Below, one piece after another: positions 35,372-44,567 of a stretch of DNA of 64,000 nt. Below the pieces are notes generated by a model, which saw only the letters and a program-made list of their open reading frames with translations, made no database searches and was not told the DNA's origin. The position numbers were made by a program, and so were the translations under genes. The DNA comes from an uncultured Alteromonadaceae bacterium (GTDB lineage: Bacteria; Pseudomonadota; Gammaproteobacteria; Enterobacterales; Alteromonadaceae), in assembly GCA_947503265.1 (NCBI GenBank), contig CANNDC010000014.1, positions 1 through 64,000 of the forward strand, read 5' to 3'. Within the stretch, counting starts at the first letter, position 1; every line of letters starts with the position of its first letter.

Positions 35372-36610
35372 ATGCATATAAACTCGATTTTGATAAATAT
35401 TCAAAAATACGGTTTTTTCGTTATTTTATTATATTGCTTCGAAATTTCTTCTCCGAATTTTGATCCCAAAATGATGTTAATGGAATTGGATCTTGATGCC
35501 GTATTAGACAAAACATCAGGTAGTAGCCAATTTAAGCAAGTTTTTTGGATTTTAGGCTTCTTTGTATACGCTTTCATGTATGTAACTAAGGACTTTACAA
35601 AATTAGAAAATCTCAGTTTTAACAAAGTGTTGGCAGCGCTAACTATGCTTGCTGGAGTTTGCTTTATTTCGGCTTTATGGTCTCAATATCCATCGTTCAC
35701 TATTAAGAGATCTATTTTCCAAATATTGTTTATAACGACAATTTCTTTGTCGATTTATTATGCTTGTAAAACCAACATGTTTTACAAGAGTATTCAATAC
35801 TCCACATATGTCATATTTACCATGATAGTTATTTCTATCATTTTGGGAGTTGCATTCAATGACCAAGGGTCCTTGGCTGGGTTTTACAACAATAAAAATG
35901 CGTTGGGTGCTTCTGTCCTAATTATCACGGCTTTATATTATTTATCTCAAGAGTTTTCTGGAGAGAAATCAAAGTTTGCTCTACCCGTTTATTTTCTGGC
36001 TTGCGTTTTTATATTGCTTTCGGGAAGCAAGACAAATATCGCATTGATTGTCATAGCTTCTTGTCTAATCTATTTGCCTGCCTATTTTTCTAGATACCTT
36101 TTATATGCAAGTTTGTCAGTTATTCTATTTGCTTTTTTACTTATGCCTTTAGCCACATTTTATTCTAGCGAACTAATAGTGATTTCGGATTTTGTTACGG
36201 ATGATTTTATCACTGGTAGAGGTGAAATTTGGGCAACAATTTACTACGACCTAGTTCATTTTAACAAATTGATGTTTGGGTATGGATATGGAAGCTATTT
36301 TGGGGTCGCAGAGATTCCATATTTCTTCGATCAAGAATTTAGTTTTATTCGATTCATCTCTTCAGCCCACAATGGTTATATTGAAATAACAACTCAATTG
36401 GGATTGTTAGCTAGTATTCCCGTTTATATCATTTTTTCTTACTTGATATTTCTGTCTAAATACAAGTTTCAATACATTTTATTTTTGTTTCCTATCATTC
36501 ACAACATTACAGAATCTTCATTGCTAAGAAACGATTCTATCTATTGGTTACTTTTCATTTTGGTCGTTGTATATCCTTTCGTTGGACTTAGGCATATTAA
36601 TTGCAGGTAA
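35372..36610 (+). CDS. O-antigen polymerase-like membrane protein (candidate Wzy)
   Basis: About eleven membrane segments in 412 residues, with O-antigen ligase/polymerase features: ALWSQYPSFTIKRSIFQILF, GFYNNKNALGASVLIITALY, SGSKTNIALIVIASCLI, the periplasmic loop TGRGEIWATIYYDLVHFNKLMFGYGYGSYF and ISSAHNGYIEITTQLGLLA. Because it is embedded among the glycosyltransferases and is followed downstream by Wzx, it is the best candidate for the repeat-unit polymerase of this locus. Clearly AT-rich, as usual for wzy genes. Confidence 0.83.
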   Translation: MHINSILINIQKYGFFVILLYCFEISSPNFDPKMMLMELDLDAVLDKTSGSSQFKQVFWILGFFVYAFMYVTKDFTKLENLSFNKVLAALTMLAGVCFISALWSQYPSFTIKRSIFQILFITTISLSIYYACKTNMFYKSIQYSTYVIFTMIVISIILGVAFNDQGSLAGFYNNKNALGASVLIITALYYLSQEFSGEKSKFALPVYFLACVFILLSGSKTNIALIVIASCLIYLPAYFSRYLLYASLSVILFAFLLMPLATFYSSELIVISDFVTDDFITGRGEIWATIYYDLVHFNKLMFGYGYGSYFGVAEIPYFFDQEFSFIRFISSAHNGYIEITTQLGLLASIPVYIIFSYLIFLSKYKFQYILFLFPIIHNITESSLLRNDSIYWLLFILVVVYPFVGLRHINCR

Positions 36611-36649
36611 TTAAGTAGAATACAACACTAGTATAAGGAGATCTGAGTT

Positions 36650-37528
36650 TTGTTGAGTATCGTTATCCCTTCGTATAATCGAAGAAAGACTATTATCGAT
36701 TTGCTGAGTAATATATTTTCGCAAAGTCATGATGATTTTGAAGTTATTGTTGTAGATGACTGTTCGCCAGACGATACAAACCAATATATTGAAAATGAAT
36801 ACCCACAAGTAATTCTAATTAAGAATGCAGTAAATTCTGGGCCTGCTGTGTCTAGAAATAAAGGTTTTAAAGTTGCTAAAGGTGAAATAGTGATAGGTTT
36901 TGATTCCGATGTTTCGCTTACAGACATGTCTCTGTTGAACAAAGTTGAGTCCATATTTTCAGAGAACCAAGATTTTACAGGTCTAGCTTTTCGAGTTCTC
37001 AATCCCAATACACTTAACGATGATATTCCCAGATGGTGGCATTCTAAACCCGTCTCAAGTCATTCCAAACTGAGCTTCGAAACTTCTTATTTCAGCGGAA
37101 CTGCTTATGCATTTAGGAAGACTGATTTTTTTGCTGCAGGTGGCTATCCAGAAATATTATATATGCATTATGAAGAGGTTTTGCTTTCCTGGAGGATAAT
37201 AGATAATGGAGGCCGCATAGTGTATTGCCCCGAGCTAGAAGTATTGCACCATGCAAGCCCAACTCCAAGACGCACGTTAATTAAATCGTATTATAAACCC
37301 AGAAATCAATTGCTATTAGCCGCACTTAGTATGTCTGCATTTAAAGCCGTTAAGTATATTGTTCCTCGCCTCACAAAGAATTTTTACAAGGCTTTGGTCA
37401 ATAGGCAATTCACAGAATTCTTCAAAGCAATTAGGTCATTCTTTTCTCTTTGGAATGACAGTATGGCATTGAGGCAAATAATTAAACCTACAACATGGGA
37501 AAAAATAGAGAAGATGGAAAGTAAATGA
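36650..37528 (+). CDS. Glycosyltransferase family 2 protein
   Basis: The 292-residue GT-A enzyme begins LSIVIPSYNRRKTIIDLLSNIFSQS and has VIVVDDCSPDDTNQYI, GPAVSRNKGFKVAKGEIVIGFDSDVSL (DxD), and a C-terminal MHYEEVLLSWRIIDNGGRIVYCPELEVLHHASP typical of the rhamnosyltransferase-like subgroup. The start is TTG at 36650 with AAGGAG 9 bp upstream. It follows the polymerase by 39 bp. Confidence 0.88.
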   Translation: MLSIVIPSYNRRKTIIDLLSNIFSQSHDDFEVIVVDDCSPDDTNQYIENEYPQVILIKNAVNSGPAVSRNKGFKVAKGEIVIGFDSDVSLTDMSLLNKVESIFSENQDFTGLAFRVLNPNTLNDDIPRWWHSKPVSSHSKLSFETSYFSGTAYAFRKTDFFAAGGYPEILYMHYEEVLLSWRIIDNGGRIVYCPELEVLHHASPTPRRTLIKSYYKPRNQLLLAALSMSAFKAVKYIVPRLTKNFYKALVNRQFTEFFKAIRSFFSLWNDSMALRQIIKPTTWEKIEKMESK

Positions 37529-37563
37529 ACGATTATGTAGCGGCGTTTTGGGGTTAACTGTCC

Positions 37564-39024
37564 ATGATTTTTAGTTCAGCTCAATTTATATTCCTTTTTC
37601 TACCTTTGGTTATTTTAGGTTACTACGGATTAGTCTTATCTGAACGAAAAGTATTGGCCAAAGTATGGCTGGTTGTAGCTTCATTATTCTTTTATGGATA
37701 TTGGAAGATTGATTACCTAGCAATCATTCTCGTATCAATAGTGTTTAATTTTCTACTAGTAAATCAATTTGCTAAACACAGGGGTAGGCTACGAAAGCTT
37801 TGTCTGCAATTTGGTATTGCAGTGAATATTGGGTTGCTATTTTATTTCAAATATATGGTGTTTTTTGCCAATGATGTCGTGGGCTTATTTGTAGCTGATA
37901 TTTCAATGGAACAAATATTGTTGCCGTTGGCTATTAGTTTCTTCACTTTCCAACAAGTCGCTTATTTAGTCGATAAATATAAATTTAATGCGGGTGAGGA
38001 TACTTTTTTAGACTACTGTTTATTTGTTACTTTCTTTCCGCAACTAATAGCAGGGCCAATTGTACATCACAATGAAATGATGCCTCAGTTTGCCGACTCC
38101 AAAAATTTGAGGGTGAATTGGGACAATATCCTTAGAGGTTTGTTCGTTTTCTCCATTGGACTTTTTAAGAAAGTTGTTATTGCCGATACGCTGGCAGATT
38201 GGGTAGACACTGGTTACGCCAATTACTTAGATCTTAGTACCCTAGATGCTTGGTTACTAAGTTTCTCATATTCATTTCAATTGTATTATGACTTTTCTGG
38301 TTATGCAGACATGGCAATTGGAATTGGCCTTATGTTCAACATTAGATTGCCATTAAATTTCTTATCTCCCTATCGTTCAACCAACATACAAGATTTTTGG
38401 CGACGTTGGCATATGACTCTTTCTCGTTGGCTGCGTGATTACGTTTATATACCCTTGGGTGGTAATAAATTGAGTAAAATATTAACGTTGAGAAACGTTT
38501 TCATGACCGCATTTGTGAGCGGTATTTGGCACGGTGCTGGTTGGACCTTTTTAATATGGGGAACACTTCACGGAGTTGCAATGATAACGCATCGTTTGTG
38601 GAAGGAAGCGGGCTTTGTTATGCAAAAGCAACTAGCTTGGTTTTTAACTTTTCTCTTTGTAAATGTTACTTGGGTCTTTTTTAGGAGTGAAAATTTGAAC
38701 CAAGCTGGCTTCGTTTTGCATCAGATGTTCGCTTTTACTAGCTTCACAATTGAATTTAATTATTCTTCGCTAATAGAGATAATTAAGAGTAATGCCATTT
38801 GGCTGATTGAGTTACCTGTAAAAAACAATTTTGCGAGTTTCTCTACTCTGTTGTCATGTATTTCACTTTTGTTTCTTTTGGAGTTTTACAAAAAAGATGA
38901 GAAAACTTTGTTCGTCAACAATGTGATAGCAAATAAACTCTACTTAACCCCGTTTCTTTTAGTTATTTCAATCTGGTTTATGTCTGTCGAAACCGTTGAA
39001 AAATTTATTTATTTTAATTTTTAA
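37564..39024 (+). CDS. MBOAT family O-acyltransferase (AlgI/PatA-like)
   Basis: A membrane-bound O-acyltransferase (486 residues, about ten helices) that likely transfers acetyl groups toward periplasmic polysaccharide. The AlgI-type signature is strong: MIFSSAQFIFLFLPLVILGYYGL at the start, FFTFQQVAYLVDKYK, FFPQLIAGPIVHHNEMMPQF, YYDFSGYADMAIGIGLMFNIRLPLNFLSPYRSTNIQDFWRRWHMTLSRWLRDYVYIPLGGN, and the catalytic His in SGIWHGAGWTFLIWGTLHG. It is paired with the next gene, one base away. Confidence 0.94.
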   Translation: MIFSSAQFIFLFLPLVILGYYGLVLSERKVLAKVWLVVASLFFYGYWKIDYLAIILVSIVFNFLLVNQFAKHRGRLRKLCLQFGIAVNIGLLFYFKYMVFFANDVVGLFVADISMEQILLPLAISFFTFQQVAYLVDKYKFNAGEDTFLDYCLFVTFFPQLIAGPIVHHNEMMPQFADSKNLRVNWDNILRGLFVFSIGLFKKVVIADTLADWVDTGYANYLDLSTLDAWLLSFSYSFQLYYDFSGYADMAIGIGLMFNIRLPLNFLSPYRSTNIQDFWRRWHMTLSRWLRDYVYIPLGGNKLSKILTLRNVFMTAFVSGIWHGAGWTFLIWGTLHGVAMITHRLWKEAGFVMQKQLAWFLTFLFVNVTWVFFRSENLNQAGFVLHQMFAFTSFTIEFNYSSLIEIIKSNAIWLIELPVKNNFASFSTLLSCISLLFLLEFYKKDEKTLFVNNVIANKLYLTPFLLVISIWFMSVETVEKFIYFNF

Positions 39025-39025
39025 C

Positions 39026-40147
39026 ATGAATGCGAAAAAGCAATTCCTTAAATACCTTGCATCAGTCATATTGGCTTTTGTCTCAATGCTATTACTTTTT
39101 TGGTGGTCAGGAGCTTCTGTGTTGCCTTTTGGGGAAAGGGATTTTGTAGGTAATGCAAGAATGATAAAACCTTGGATTATATACGATGAAACCCCAAGTG
39201 AATTGCTAATAACGAATTCCAGAGGTTTATACGGTTATGATCTCTCTAGTTTCGTTAATAGTGATCCGTATAATTTTTCTTTGACTGGTGTCGGTGCATA
39301 CGAAATCTCTAGAATGGTTAAACATGCCTATTTCGCGGGAGGGGAAAATTCAACGTTTTACGTAGGGATAGATACAATTTGCGGTGAGGTTAAACCTAGT
39401 CTCGATGGGACCTTCTACAATGATGACTATCTGTTAACTCAACCAAATTGGCTTTTCAATGGAAAACGGATCAAATCTCTCGTTTCTTCACCTGCAGACA
39501 TAATACGAAGAAAAATAATTAACAAACCCGGCGTAGATAAGTACGGCTTTCAAGCCAGTTTTCCAGATGAAAATTATGTGAATGGTGGAATATTCCAGAG
39601 TCTCCAAGCAAGAGAGAAAATGGATTATAAAGAATTTGAATTTGAATCTGACTGCGACACTAGTGCATTTAAGGACTTGCTCAATTTTCTTTATCTGCGT
39701 GAAGTGAAGTTTATTTTGTTCCTCAACCCTAAACACGTGAGGACATATATCGCTTATCAAACAAAAGATCAGTTAGACCAATATTTTGTAATGCTAAAAG
39801 AGTATGTTGAAATTAACAACCAAGTAGCTAAAAAATATGATGCTGATGCGTCGCAGGTCAAATTCTTTGCAGAAGTAAATGAATTTACCTCTGAAAAATT
39901 TCCCACAAATGGTGACGTATTTGATCCAATGAAATATTGGTACGAAAATAGCCACTTTAAATCGTCTTTGGGTAAAATTGTGCTAAAAAGTTTACTTTCA
40001 GATGAAAGTGATAAGCTTTTAACAAGTAAAAATGTTGAGTCCAAGATAAACGAATTGAGACAAAATATTAAAGAATATATTTTGAACAACCAAGATGTAA
40101 AATATAGCGTCGAGAATGCAGTAAGGAAGGCAAGTAGTGATGAATAA
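39026..40147 (+). CDS. Membrane-anchored partner of the MBOAT acyltransferase (SGNH-like, tentative)
   Basis: The 373-residue protein has one N-terminal membrane helix (about 10-30) and a periplasmic domain. The segment ELLITNSRGLYGYDLSSF resembles the strand-turn entry of SGNH/DltD-like proteins that accompany MBOAT acyltransferases, and VKFILFLNPKHVRTYI resembles a later core strand, but the catalytic Ser-Asp-His set is not clear. I use the ATG at 39026, one base after the previous stop; a longer reading from 38996 would overlap the MBOAT gene. It probably completes O-acylation of the polymer (inference from pairing). Confidence 0.6.
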   Translation: MNAKKQFLKYLASVILAFVSMLLLFWWSGASVLPFGERDFVGNARMIKPWIIYDETPSELLITNSRGLYGYDLSSFVNSDPYNFSLTGVGAYEISRMVKHAYFAGGENSTFYVGIDTICGEVKPSLDGTFYNDDYLLTQPNWLFNGKRIKSLVSSPADIIRRKIINKPGVDKYGFQASFPDENYVNGGIFQSLQAREKMDYKEFEFESDCDTSAFKDLLNFLYLREVKFILFLNPKHVRTYIAYQTKDQLDQYFVMLKEYVEINNQVAKKYDADASQVKFFAEVNEFTSEKFPTNGDVFDPMKYWYENSHFKSSLGKIVLKSLLSDESDKLLTSKNVESKINELRQNIKEYILNNQDVKYSVENAVRKASSDE

Positions 40148-41258
40148 GCCGAGAATAGCAATAGTACACGATTGGTTGGTTGTAAATGGTGGTGCAGAGA
40201 AAGTGTTGGAAAACATCCTCGAGATTTTTCCGGAAGCAGATATATTTTCACTAGTTGATTATTTGGAAGAAAAAGACAGAGGGTGGTTAAATGGCAAAAA
40301 GGTAACAACTTCTTTTATCCAGAAACTGCCATTTTCTAAGAAGCATTATCGTAATTATTTCCCTTTATTTCCAATAGCGATAGAGCAGCTCGATGTCACA
40401 AAATATGACATTGTTGTATCTTCAAGTTATTCGGTAGCTAAAGGAGTGATTACTAGCCCTGAGCAAGTTCATATTAGCTATTGCCACTCCCCAGCGAGAT
40501 ATGCTTGGGATCTGCAATTCCAGTACCTCAAAGAAAGCAAGATGGAGCGAGGTCTTAAATCAATTATAGCTAGGTATTTTTTACACAAGTTTAGAATTTG
40601 GGATACGCGTACAGCAAATGGCGTGGATCAATTCGTAGCCAATTCTGACTTTATCAGGAAACGTATTTTTAAGTGTTATCGGCGTGATGCAAAAGTTATT
40701 TTCCCGCCAGTTGATGTGTCTAAGTTTGCTGTCTGTACAAATAAGGAAGAATTTTATTTGACTGCGTCAAGGATGGTTCCATACAAACGAATCGACCTTG
40801 TTGTCGAAGCATTCACTAAAATGCCAGATAGACGACTGAAGGTAATTGGTGATGGCCCTGAGATGTCAAAGATACAAGAGATTGCCAAAGGTTTTGATAA
40901 TATCGAAATTATGGGATTCCAATCGAACGAGGTGCTAGTCGATTGTATGCAAAAAGCCAAAGCCTTTGTGTTTGCTGCAGAAGAAGATTTCGGCATTATT
41001 CCCGTAGAAGCTCAAGCTTGTGGTACGCCAGTAATTGCGTATGGCAAGGGAGGATGCCTAGAAACCGTCAAACATGGGGTCACAGGTATTCATTTTGCGG
41101 AACAAACACTTGATTGTGTAGTTGAAGCGGTGAACGAATTTGACAATGTAAGTGGAAATCTAGAAATCGAAAATATCAGAAAACATGCGGAATTGTTTTC
41201 TAGAGAAGCATTTAAAAAGAACCTTTCGGATTTGGTTCATGAAACTAAAGGTTGCTAG
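40140..41258 (+). CDS. Glycosyltransferase family 4 protein
   Basis: A 372-residue GT-B enzyme, GT4 type: RIAIVHDWLVVNGGAEKVLENILEIFPEADIFSLV at the N-terminus, SYCHSPARYAWDLQFQYL, and the nucleotide-sugar site EEDFGIIPVEAQACGTPVIAYGKGGCLETV (the E-x7-E pair near residues 282-290). It resembles mannosyltransferases of EPS clusters, but the sugar is not determined. The ATG at 40140 is preceded by AAGGAAGG; a GTG one codon earlier is equally possible. It overlaps the previous gene by 8 bp. Confidence 0.92.
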   Translation: MNKPRIAIVHDWLVVNGGAEKVLENILEIFPEADIFSLVDYLEEKDRGWLNGKKVTTSFIQKLPFSKKHYRNYFPLFPIAIEQLDVTKYDIVVSSSYSVAKGVITSPEQVHISYCHSPARYAWDLQFQYLKESKMERGLKSIIARYFLHKFRIWDTRTANGVDQFVANSDFIRKRIFKCYRRDAKVIFPPVDVSKFAVCTNKEEFYLTASRMVPYKRIDLVVEAFTKMPDRRLKVIGDGPEMSKIQEIAKGFDNIEIMGFQSNEVLVDCMQKAKAFVFAAEEDFGIIPVEAQACGTPVIAYGKGGCLETVKHGVTGIHFAEQTLDCVVEAVNEFDNVSGNLEIENIRKHAELFSREAFKKNLSDLVHETKGC

Positions 41259-42448
41259 TTTTGGAAGTGCTCCATATACATCAAGATTTCCCTGATGGTC
41301 GACCTTACCCAAGTACTGATGCGGTGCTAAACCTATTAGATGCTTCTGTGAAAGTAGACAGAGATGTTTCTCATCACGTTTTGTCTATTAACCGAACTTC
41401 AAGCCCATTTAGTATTTCGTTTGATAACTTTGAAAAAGGAATTTCAATAGTTTACTGGGCTTTACCCGTAAACTTTATCTATTCAATAACAATGTGGTTT
41501 TGGGCTTGGTTCTTAGTCCACAAATACAAGTTTACTCAAATCAGTATAGTTCATGGTCATAAGTTGACAACAGAAGGTTTATTAGCTCGCTACATAGCCA
41601 AACGACTGAAAGTGCCCTTTATTTTATCGGTGAGGGGAGGTAGTGACGCACATAATTTGAATCGAATGAAAACAATGCATTCTTCATTTCGAAAAAATCT
41701 AGAAGTTGCATCCACTATATTTTGGGTTAGCCCTTGGTTCAAAGGTAACGTGTCTTCGATCCTGAAAATAAATGTTGAAGAAAAAAGCTTGAATTTACCG
41801 AATATCTGCAAAATAAACGACTTGAATTTTGATGATATTCCTAGGGATAACAATCCCTACTTTACAGTATTGAGTTTTCATCAATACAAAAGAAAAGGAA
41901 TATTACCTTTGCTAGAAGCGATTATGAAATTGAAGGAAATTGGGGAAGTTATTTATCTAGATATCTATGGTGGAGGACCATCAGAGATTGAACAAGAGAT
42001 AAAAGACCGAATAGCTGAATTAGGATTAAATTCTCAAGCAACAATGAAGGGCAAGGTAAAACACGAATTCTTGTTAGACAAAATGGTCGGTTACAAAGGG
42101 TTATTACTTCCTTCAAAAAATGAGACTTTTGGTATGGCATATATAGAAGCCTTGGCGACTGGTAACGTTATTATGATGCACAAAGATACTGGAATAGATG
42201 GATTCTTTAGAGATGGAACGGTGGGAGTGGCCGTAAAGAATCAAGACTCATCCACTATCTCGGATGGCATTAAGCAGTTAGAATCTTGTTATCAAGAGTA
42301 TTTTGACAATGTTAAAGAAATGAAAGACTCAAACTCGCTAGATAGTTTTACAGCAGAGACGGTTGGTGGTTCCTACATAGAGAATATTTATAGAGTCACT
42401 AGTAAAAGTTCGTCTGACTTAAGCAATGAAGAGGTTAAAACTAAATGA
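41252..42448 (+). CDS. Glycosyltransferase family 4 protein
   Basis: A GT-B enzyme of up to 398 residues: VLHIHQDFPDGRPYPSTDAVLNLL, a membrane-associated segment (about 70-90), VPFILSVRGGSDAHNLNRMK, and the C-terminal KNETFGMAYIEALATGNVIMMHKDTGIDGFF (E-x7-E-like). The first in-frame start is TTG at 41252, overlapping the previous stop. A TTG three codons later (41261) has AAAGG 9 bp upstream and may be the real one. It likely adds a sugar to the repeat unit; specificity is unknown. Confidence 0.87.
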   Translation: MLVLEVLHIHQDFPDGRPYPSTDAVLNLLDASVKVDRDVSHHVLSINRTSSPFSISFDNFEKGISIVYWALPVNFIYSITMWFWAWFLVHKYKFTQISIVHGHKLTTEGLLARYIAKRLKVPFILSVRGGSDAHNLNRMKTMHSSFRKNLEVASTIFWVSPWFKGNVSSILKINVEEKSLNLPNICKINDLNFDDIPRDNNPYFTVLSFHQYKRKGILPLLEAIMKLKEIGEVIYLDIYGGGPSEIEQEIKDRIAELGLNSQATMKGKVKHEFLLDKMVGYKGLLLPSKNETFGMAYIEALATGNVIMMHKDTGIDGFFRDGTVGVAVKNQDSSTISDGIKQLESCYQEYFDNVKEMKDSNSLDSFTAETVGGSYIENIYRVTSKSSSDLSNEEVKTK

Positions 42449-43425
42449 AGAAATTATCTGTTTTTGTCACTGTCGGCACTAACCATTACAACTTTGACAG
42501 AATGCTGAAGCAAGTAGACGAGTGTTTAGCTCTCTTGCCACAAGACTATGAGGCGATAGTTCAGTATGGATTTTCCACGCCATATGAAAACGAAAAAGCA
42601 CAGAAAAGTGTCCATATGCTCAGCAGAGATGATGCAGAGCAAGCGTATGCGAATGCAGATTTGGTTTTCAGCCACTGCGGGATAGGTAGCATATACAATT
42701 CATTATTATATAACAGGCCTACTGTAATCGTACCAAGACTTGAGAAGCATGGAGAGTTCTCAGATGATCATCAGTTGCAAATAGCAAGAGAAATTGCAAC
42801 TAATCCACTGGTATTTATGCTTGAGGAAACGTTTGAGAATTCTAAATTCATAGAATTTATCAACACCACTGTACCTCAGGAAAAAGTAAAAGTTGATTTG
42901 ACGAATAGGAAACTTGCTGAATTTATAAAATCACGACTATTCCTTTCAGATATTGAGAAACCTGAACTTCTTACAGTGGTAAATGCAGGCGGGCATCTGA
43001 CTCAATCTCTTTGCGTAATGCAAGCAATAAAATCGTTTCATTTAGTGACCTCAATTGACCTCAAATCTGGCTTAGGAGCTAAGTCTATTACGGTTGTTAA
43101 GGGCACTCAATTTAACCCGCTAATTCATATTTGGAATGTTTTGGTGGCATTCAACACAATCCGGAAAGTTAAACCCGATGCGATTTTTAGTACTGGTGGA
43201 CCCATATGTTTACCTTACGCTGTTGTAGCGAAGCTAATGGGTAAACGTTTCGTTTATCTGGATACATTATCGCGTGTTCAAGATCTCTCTAATACAGCCA
43301 AATTTCTTTACAAACACAAATTAGCAAATGAGATATTTGCGCAATGGCAAAGTGTGGCTAACAAGTACGATGGGATTGATTGTCATGGCAAAACCTTTGA
43401 TATTTGCGGTGAAAATAAGCGATGA
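42445..43425 (+). CDS. Fused Alg13-like/Alg14-like glycosyltransferase (PssE-PssD fusion)
   Basis: One 326-residue protein contains both halves of a normally two-protein GT28 family enzyme. Residues 1-165 resemble Alg13/PssE, the catalytic half (VFVTVGTNHYNFDRMLKQVDE, ADLVFSHCGIGSIYNSLLYNRPTVIVPR, FSDDHQLQIAREIA). Residues about 173-325 resemble Alg14/PssD, the acceptor-binding half (VVNAGGHLTQSLCVM, DAIFSTGGPICLPYAVVAKLMGKRFVYLDTLSRV, FAQWQSV). In most bacteria these are separate neighbouring genes with the Alg14-like subunit carrying a membrane helix; here no such helix is evident between the halves. It overlaps both neighbours by 4 bp and likely adds the second sugar of the lipid-linked unit. 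Confidence 0.85.
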   Translation: MKKLSVFVTVGTNHYNFDRMLKQVDECLALLPQDYEAIVQYGFSTPYENEKAQKSVHMLSRDDAEQAYANADLVFSHCGIGSIYNSLLYNRPTVIVPRLEKHGEFSDDHQLQIAREIATNPLVFMLEETFENSKFIEFINTTVPQEKVKVDLTNRKLAEFIKSRLFLSDIEKPELLTVVNAGGHLTQSLCVMQAIKSFHLVTSIDLKSGLGAKSITVVKGTQFNPLIHIWNVLVAFNTIRKVKPDAIFSTGGPICLPYAVVAKLMGKRFVYLDTLSRVQDLSNTAKFLYKHKLANEIFAQWQSVANKYDGIDCHGKTFDICGENKR

Positions 43426-44567
43426 AGAAGATAACGATTTGTGGTGTCCCCGGGTCTGATAATCTTGGAGACGCAGTCATAGCAGACTGTTTAGTGGCTT
43501 ATTTCGAGAGAAATAGTAATGTTCAAGCTGTCAAATGTGATATCAGTTATCGGGAAGACGTTATTTATGACAGTGTAAAAGGCAGAAGCTTAAACGTATT
43601 TAATCGTTTGCCTCGTTTTTTAAGACAGTTGGCTGTTCTTTTTATTTTTGGTCTAAAATACTTGCGTGTAGGTAAGTCATTTTTACGTGAAAAAATGTCT
43701 TCAGCGGATCTCGTCGTAGTCGGTGGTGGACAATTAATAAGTGATGTAGATTGGAACTTTCCATTTAAGCTATATCTTGTTGCGAAAATGGCAGAACGGT
43801 TAGATTTACCAATTCAAGTTGCTGCAGTTGGTGTTGCAGGGAAATGGAGTTGGGGCGGTAAATGGTTTATGTCTAAACTCTTAAAGTCGCCAAAGATTCA
43901 GTCAATCGGTGTAAGAGACGAAAAGTCCCGGCTGAACCTTGTTCGATACTTTGATATCGATAACGCTGAAGTTATTCCAGACCCTGCTGTAATGTGTTCT
44001 TTGCTTATTCCTGTTCCAGAACTACCAGATAAAAAACAAATTGGAATTGGGGTAGCAGATTTAGCCGGTTTGAATTACTCATCTGATATTGTTAATGATT
44101 CAGCAGAAAATGGGTTGGAAAATTGGGATCAATTAATTCATCAATTATCGGATTCTGACAGCACTTTGATATTATTTACCAATGGAGCTCAAGAAGATGA
44201 GCAATTTTTACATGAAGAACTAGCCCCTTATCTACGTAAAATGAACCGTCAATTCGAAATAAGAGAACGATTTCAATCAAGTAAAGAAATGATAGATTTT
44301 ATAGCAAGTTTGAGCAGCTTGTTTGCGTTTCGATTGCACGCCAATATTATCGCAGCTAGCTATGGCGTTCCCCATTTTGCTATAGGCTGGGACAACAAAG
44401 TGATATCTTTTTTTAAGATGCAGAATCGGCAAAATTGCGTTTTCTCTTCCATTAATGACTTGGTTATGACGGTTCAAAATCAATTAGATACTTTGACATT
44501 TGAATCATCGCTGACTCCTGAAAGTGTTATGTCTTTGTATACGGACTATTTCGAGAATAAAGCTTGA
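43422..44567 (+). CDS. Polysaccharide pyruvyl transferase family protein
   Basis: A CsaB-like GT-B fold enzyme (381 residues) that would add a pyruvate ketal from phosphoenolpyruvate to a sugar, giving the polymer negative charge. It shows GVPGSDNLGDAVIADCLVAYF at the N-terminus, SADLVVVGGGQLISDVDW, IGVRDEKSRLNLV and FAFRLHANIIAASYGVPHFAIGWDNKVISFF near the C-terminus, all typical of the family. Overlaps of 4 bp on both sides place it firmly in the operon. Confidence 0.92.
   Translation: MKKITICGVPGSDNLGDAVIADCLVAYFERNSNVQAVKCDISYREDVIYDSVKGRSLNVFNRLPRFLRQLAVLFIFGLKYLRVGKSFLREKMSSADLVVVGGGQLISDVDWNFPFKLYLVAKMAERLDLPIQVAAVGVAGKWSWGGKWFMSKLLKSPKIQSIGVRDEKSRLNLVRYFDIDNAEVIPDPAVMCSLLIPVPELPDKKQIGIGVADLAGLNYSSDIVNDSAENGLENWDQLIHQLSDSDSTLILFTNGAQEDEQFLHEELAPYLRKMNRQFEIRERFQSSKEMIDFIASLSSLFAFRLHANIIAASYGVPHFAIGWDNKVISFFKMQNRQNCVFSSINDLVMTVQNQLDTLTFESSLTPESVMSLYTDYFENKA

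Noticed and set aside
39769-40308. 179-codon open frame on the minus strand
   Set aside because: Opposite two well-supported genes, with low-complexity composition and no ribosome site.
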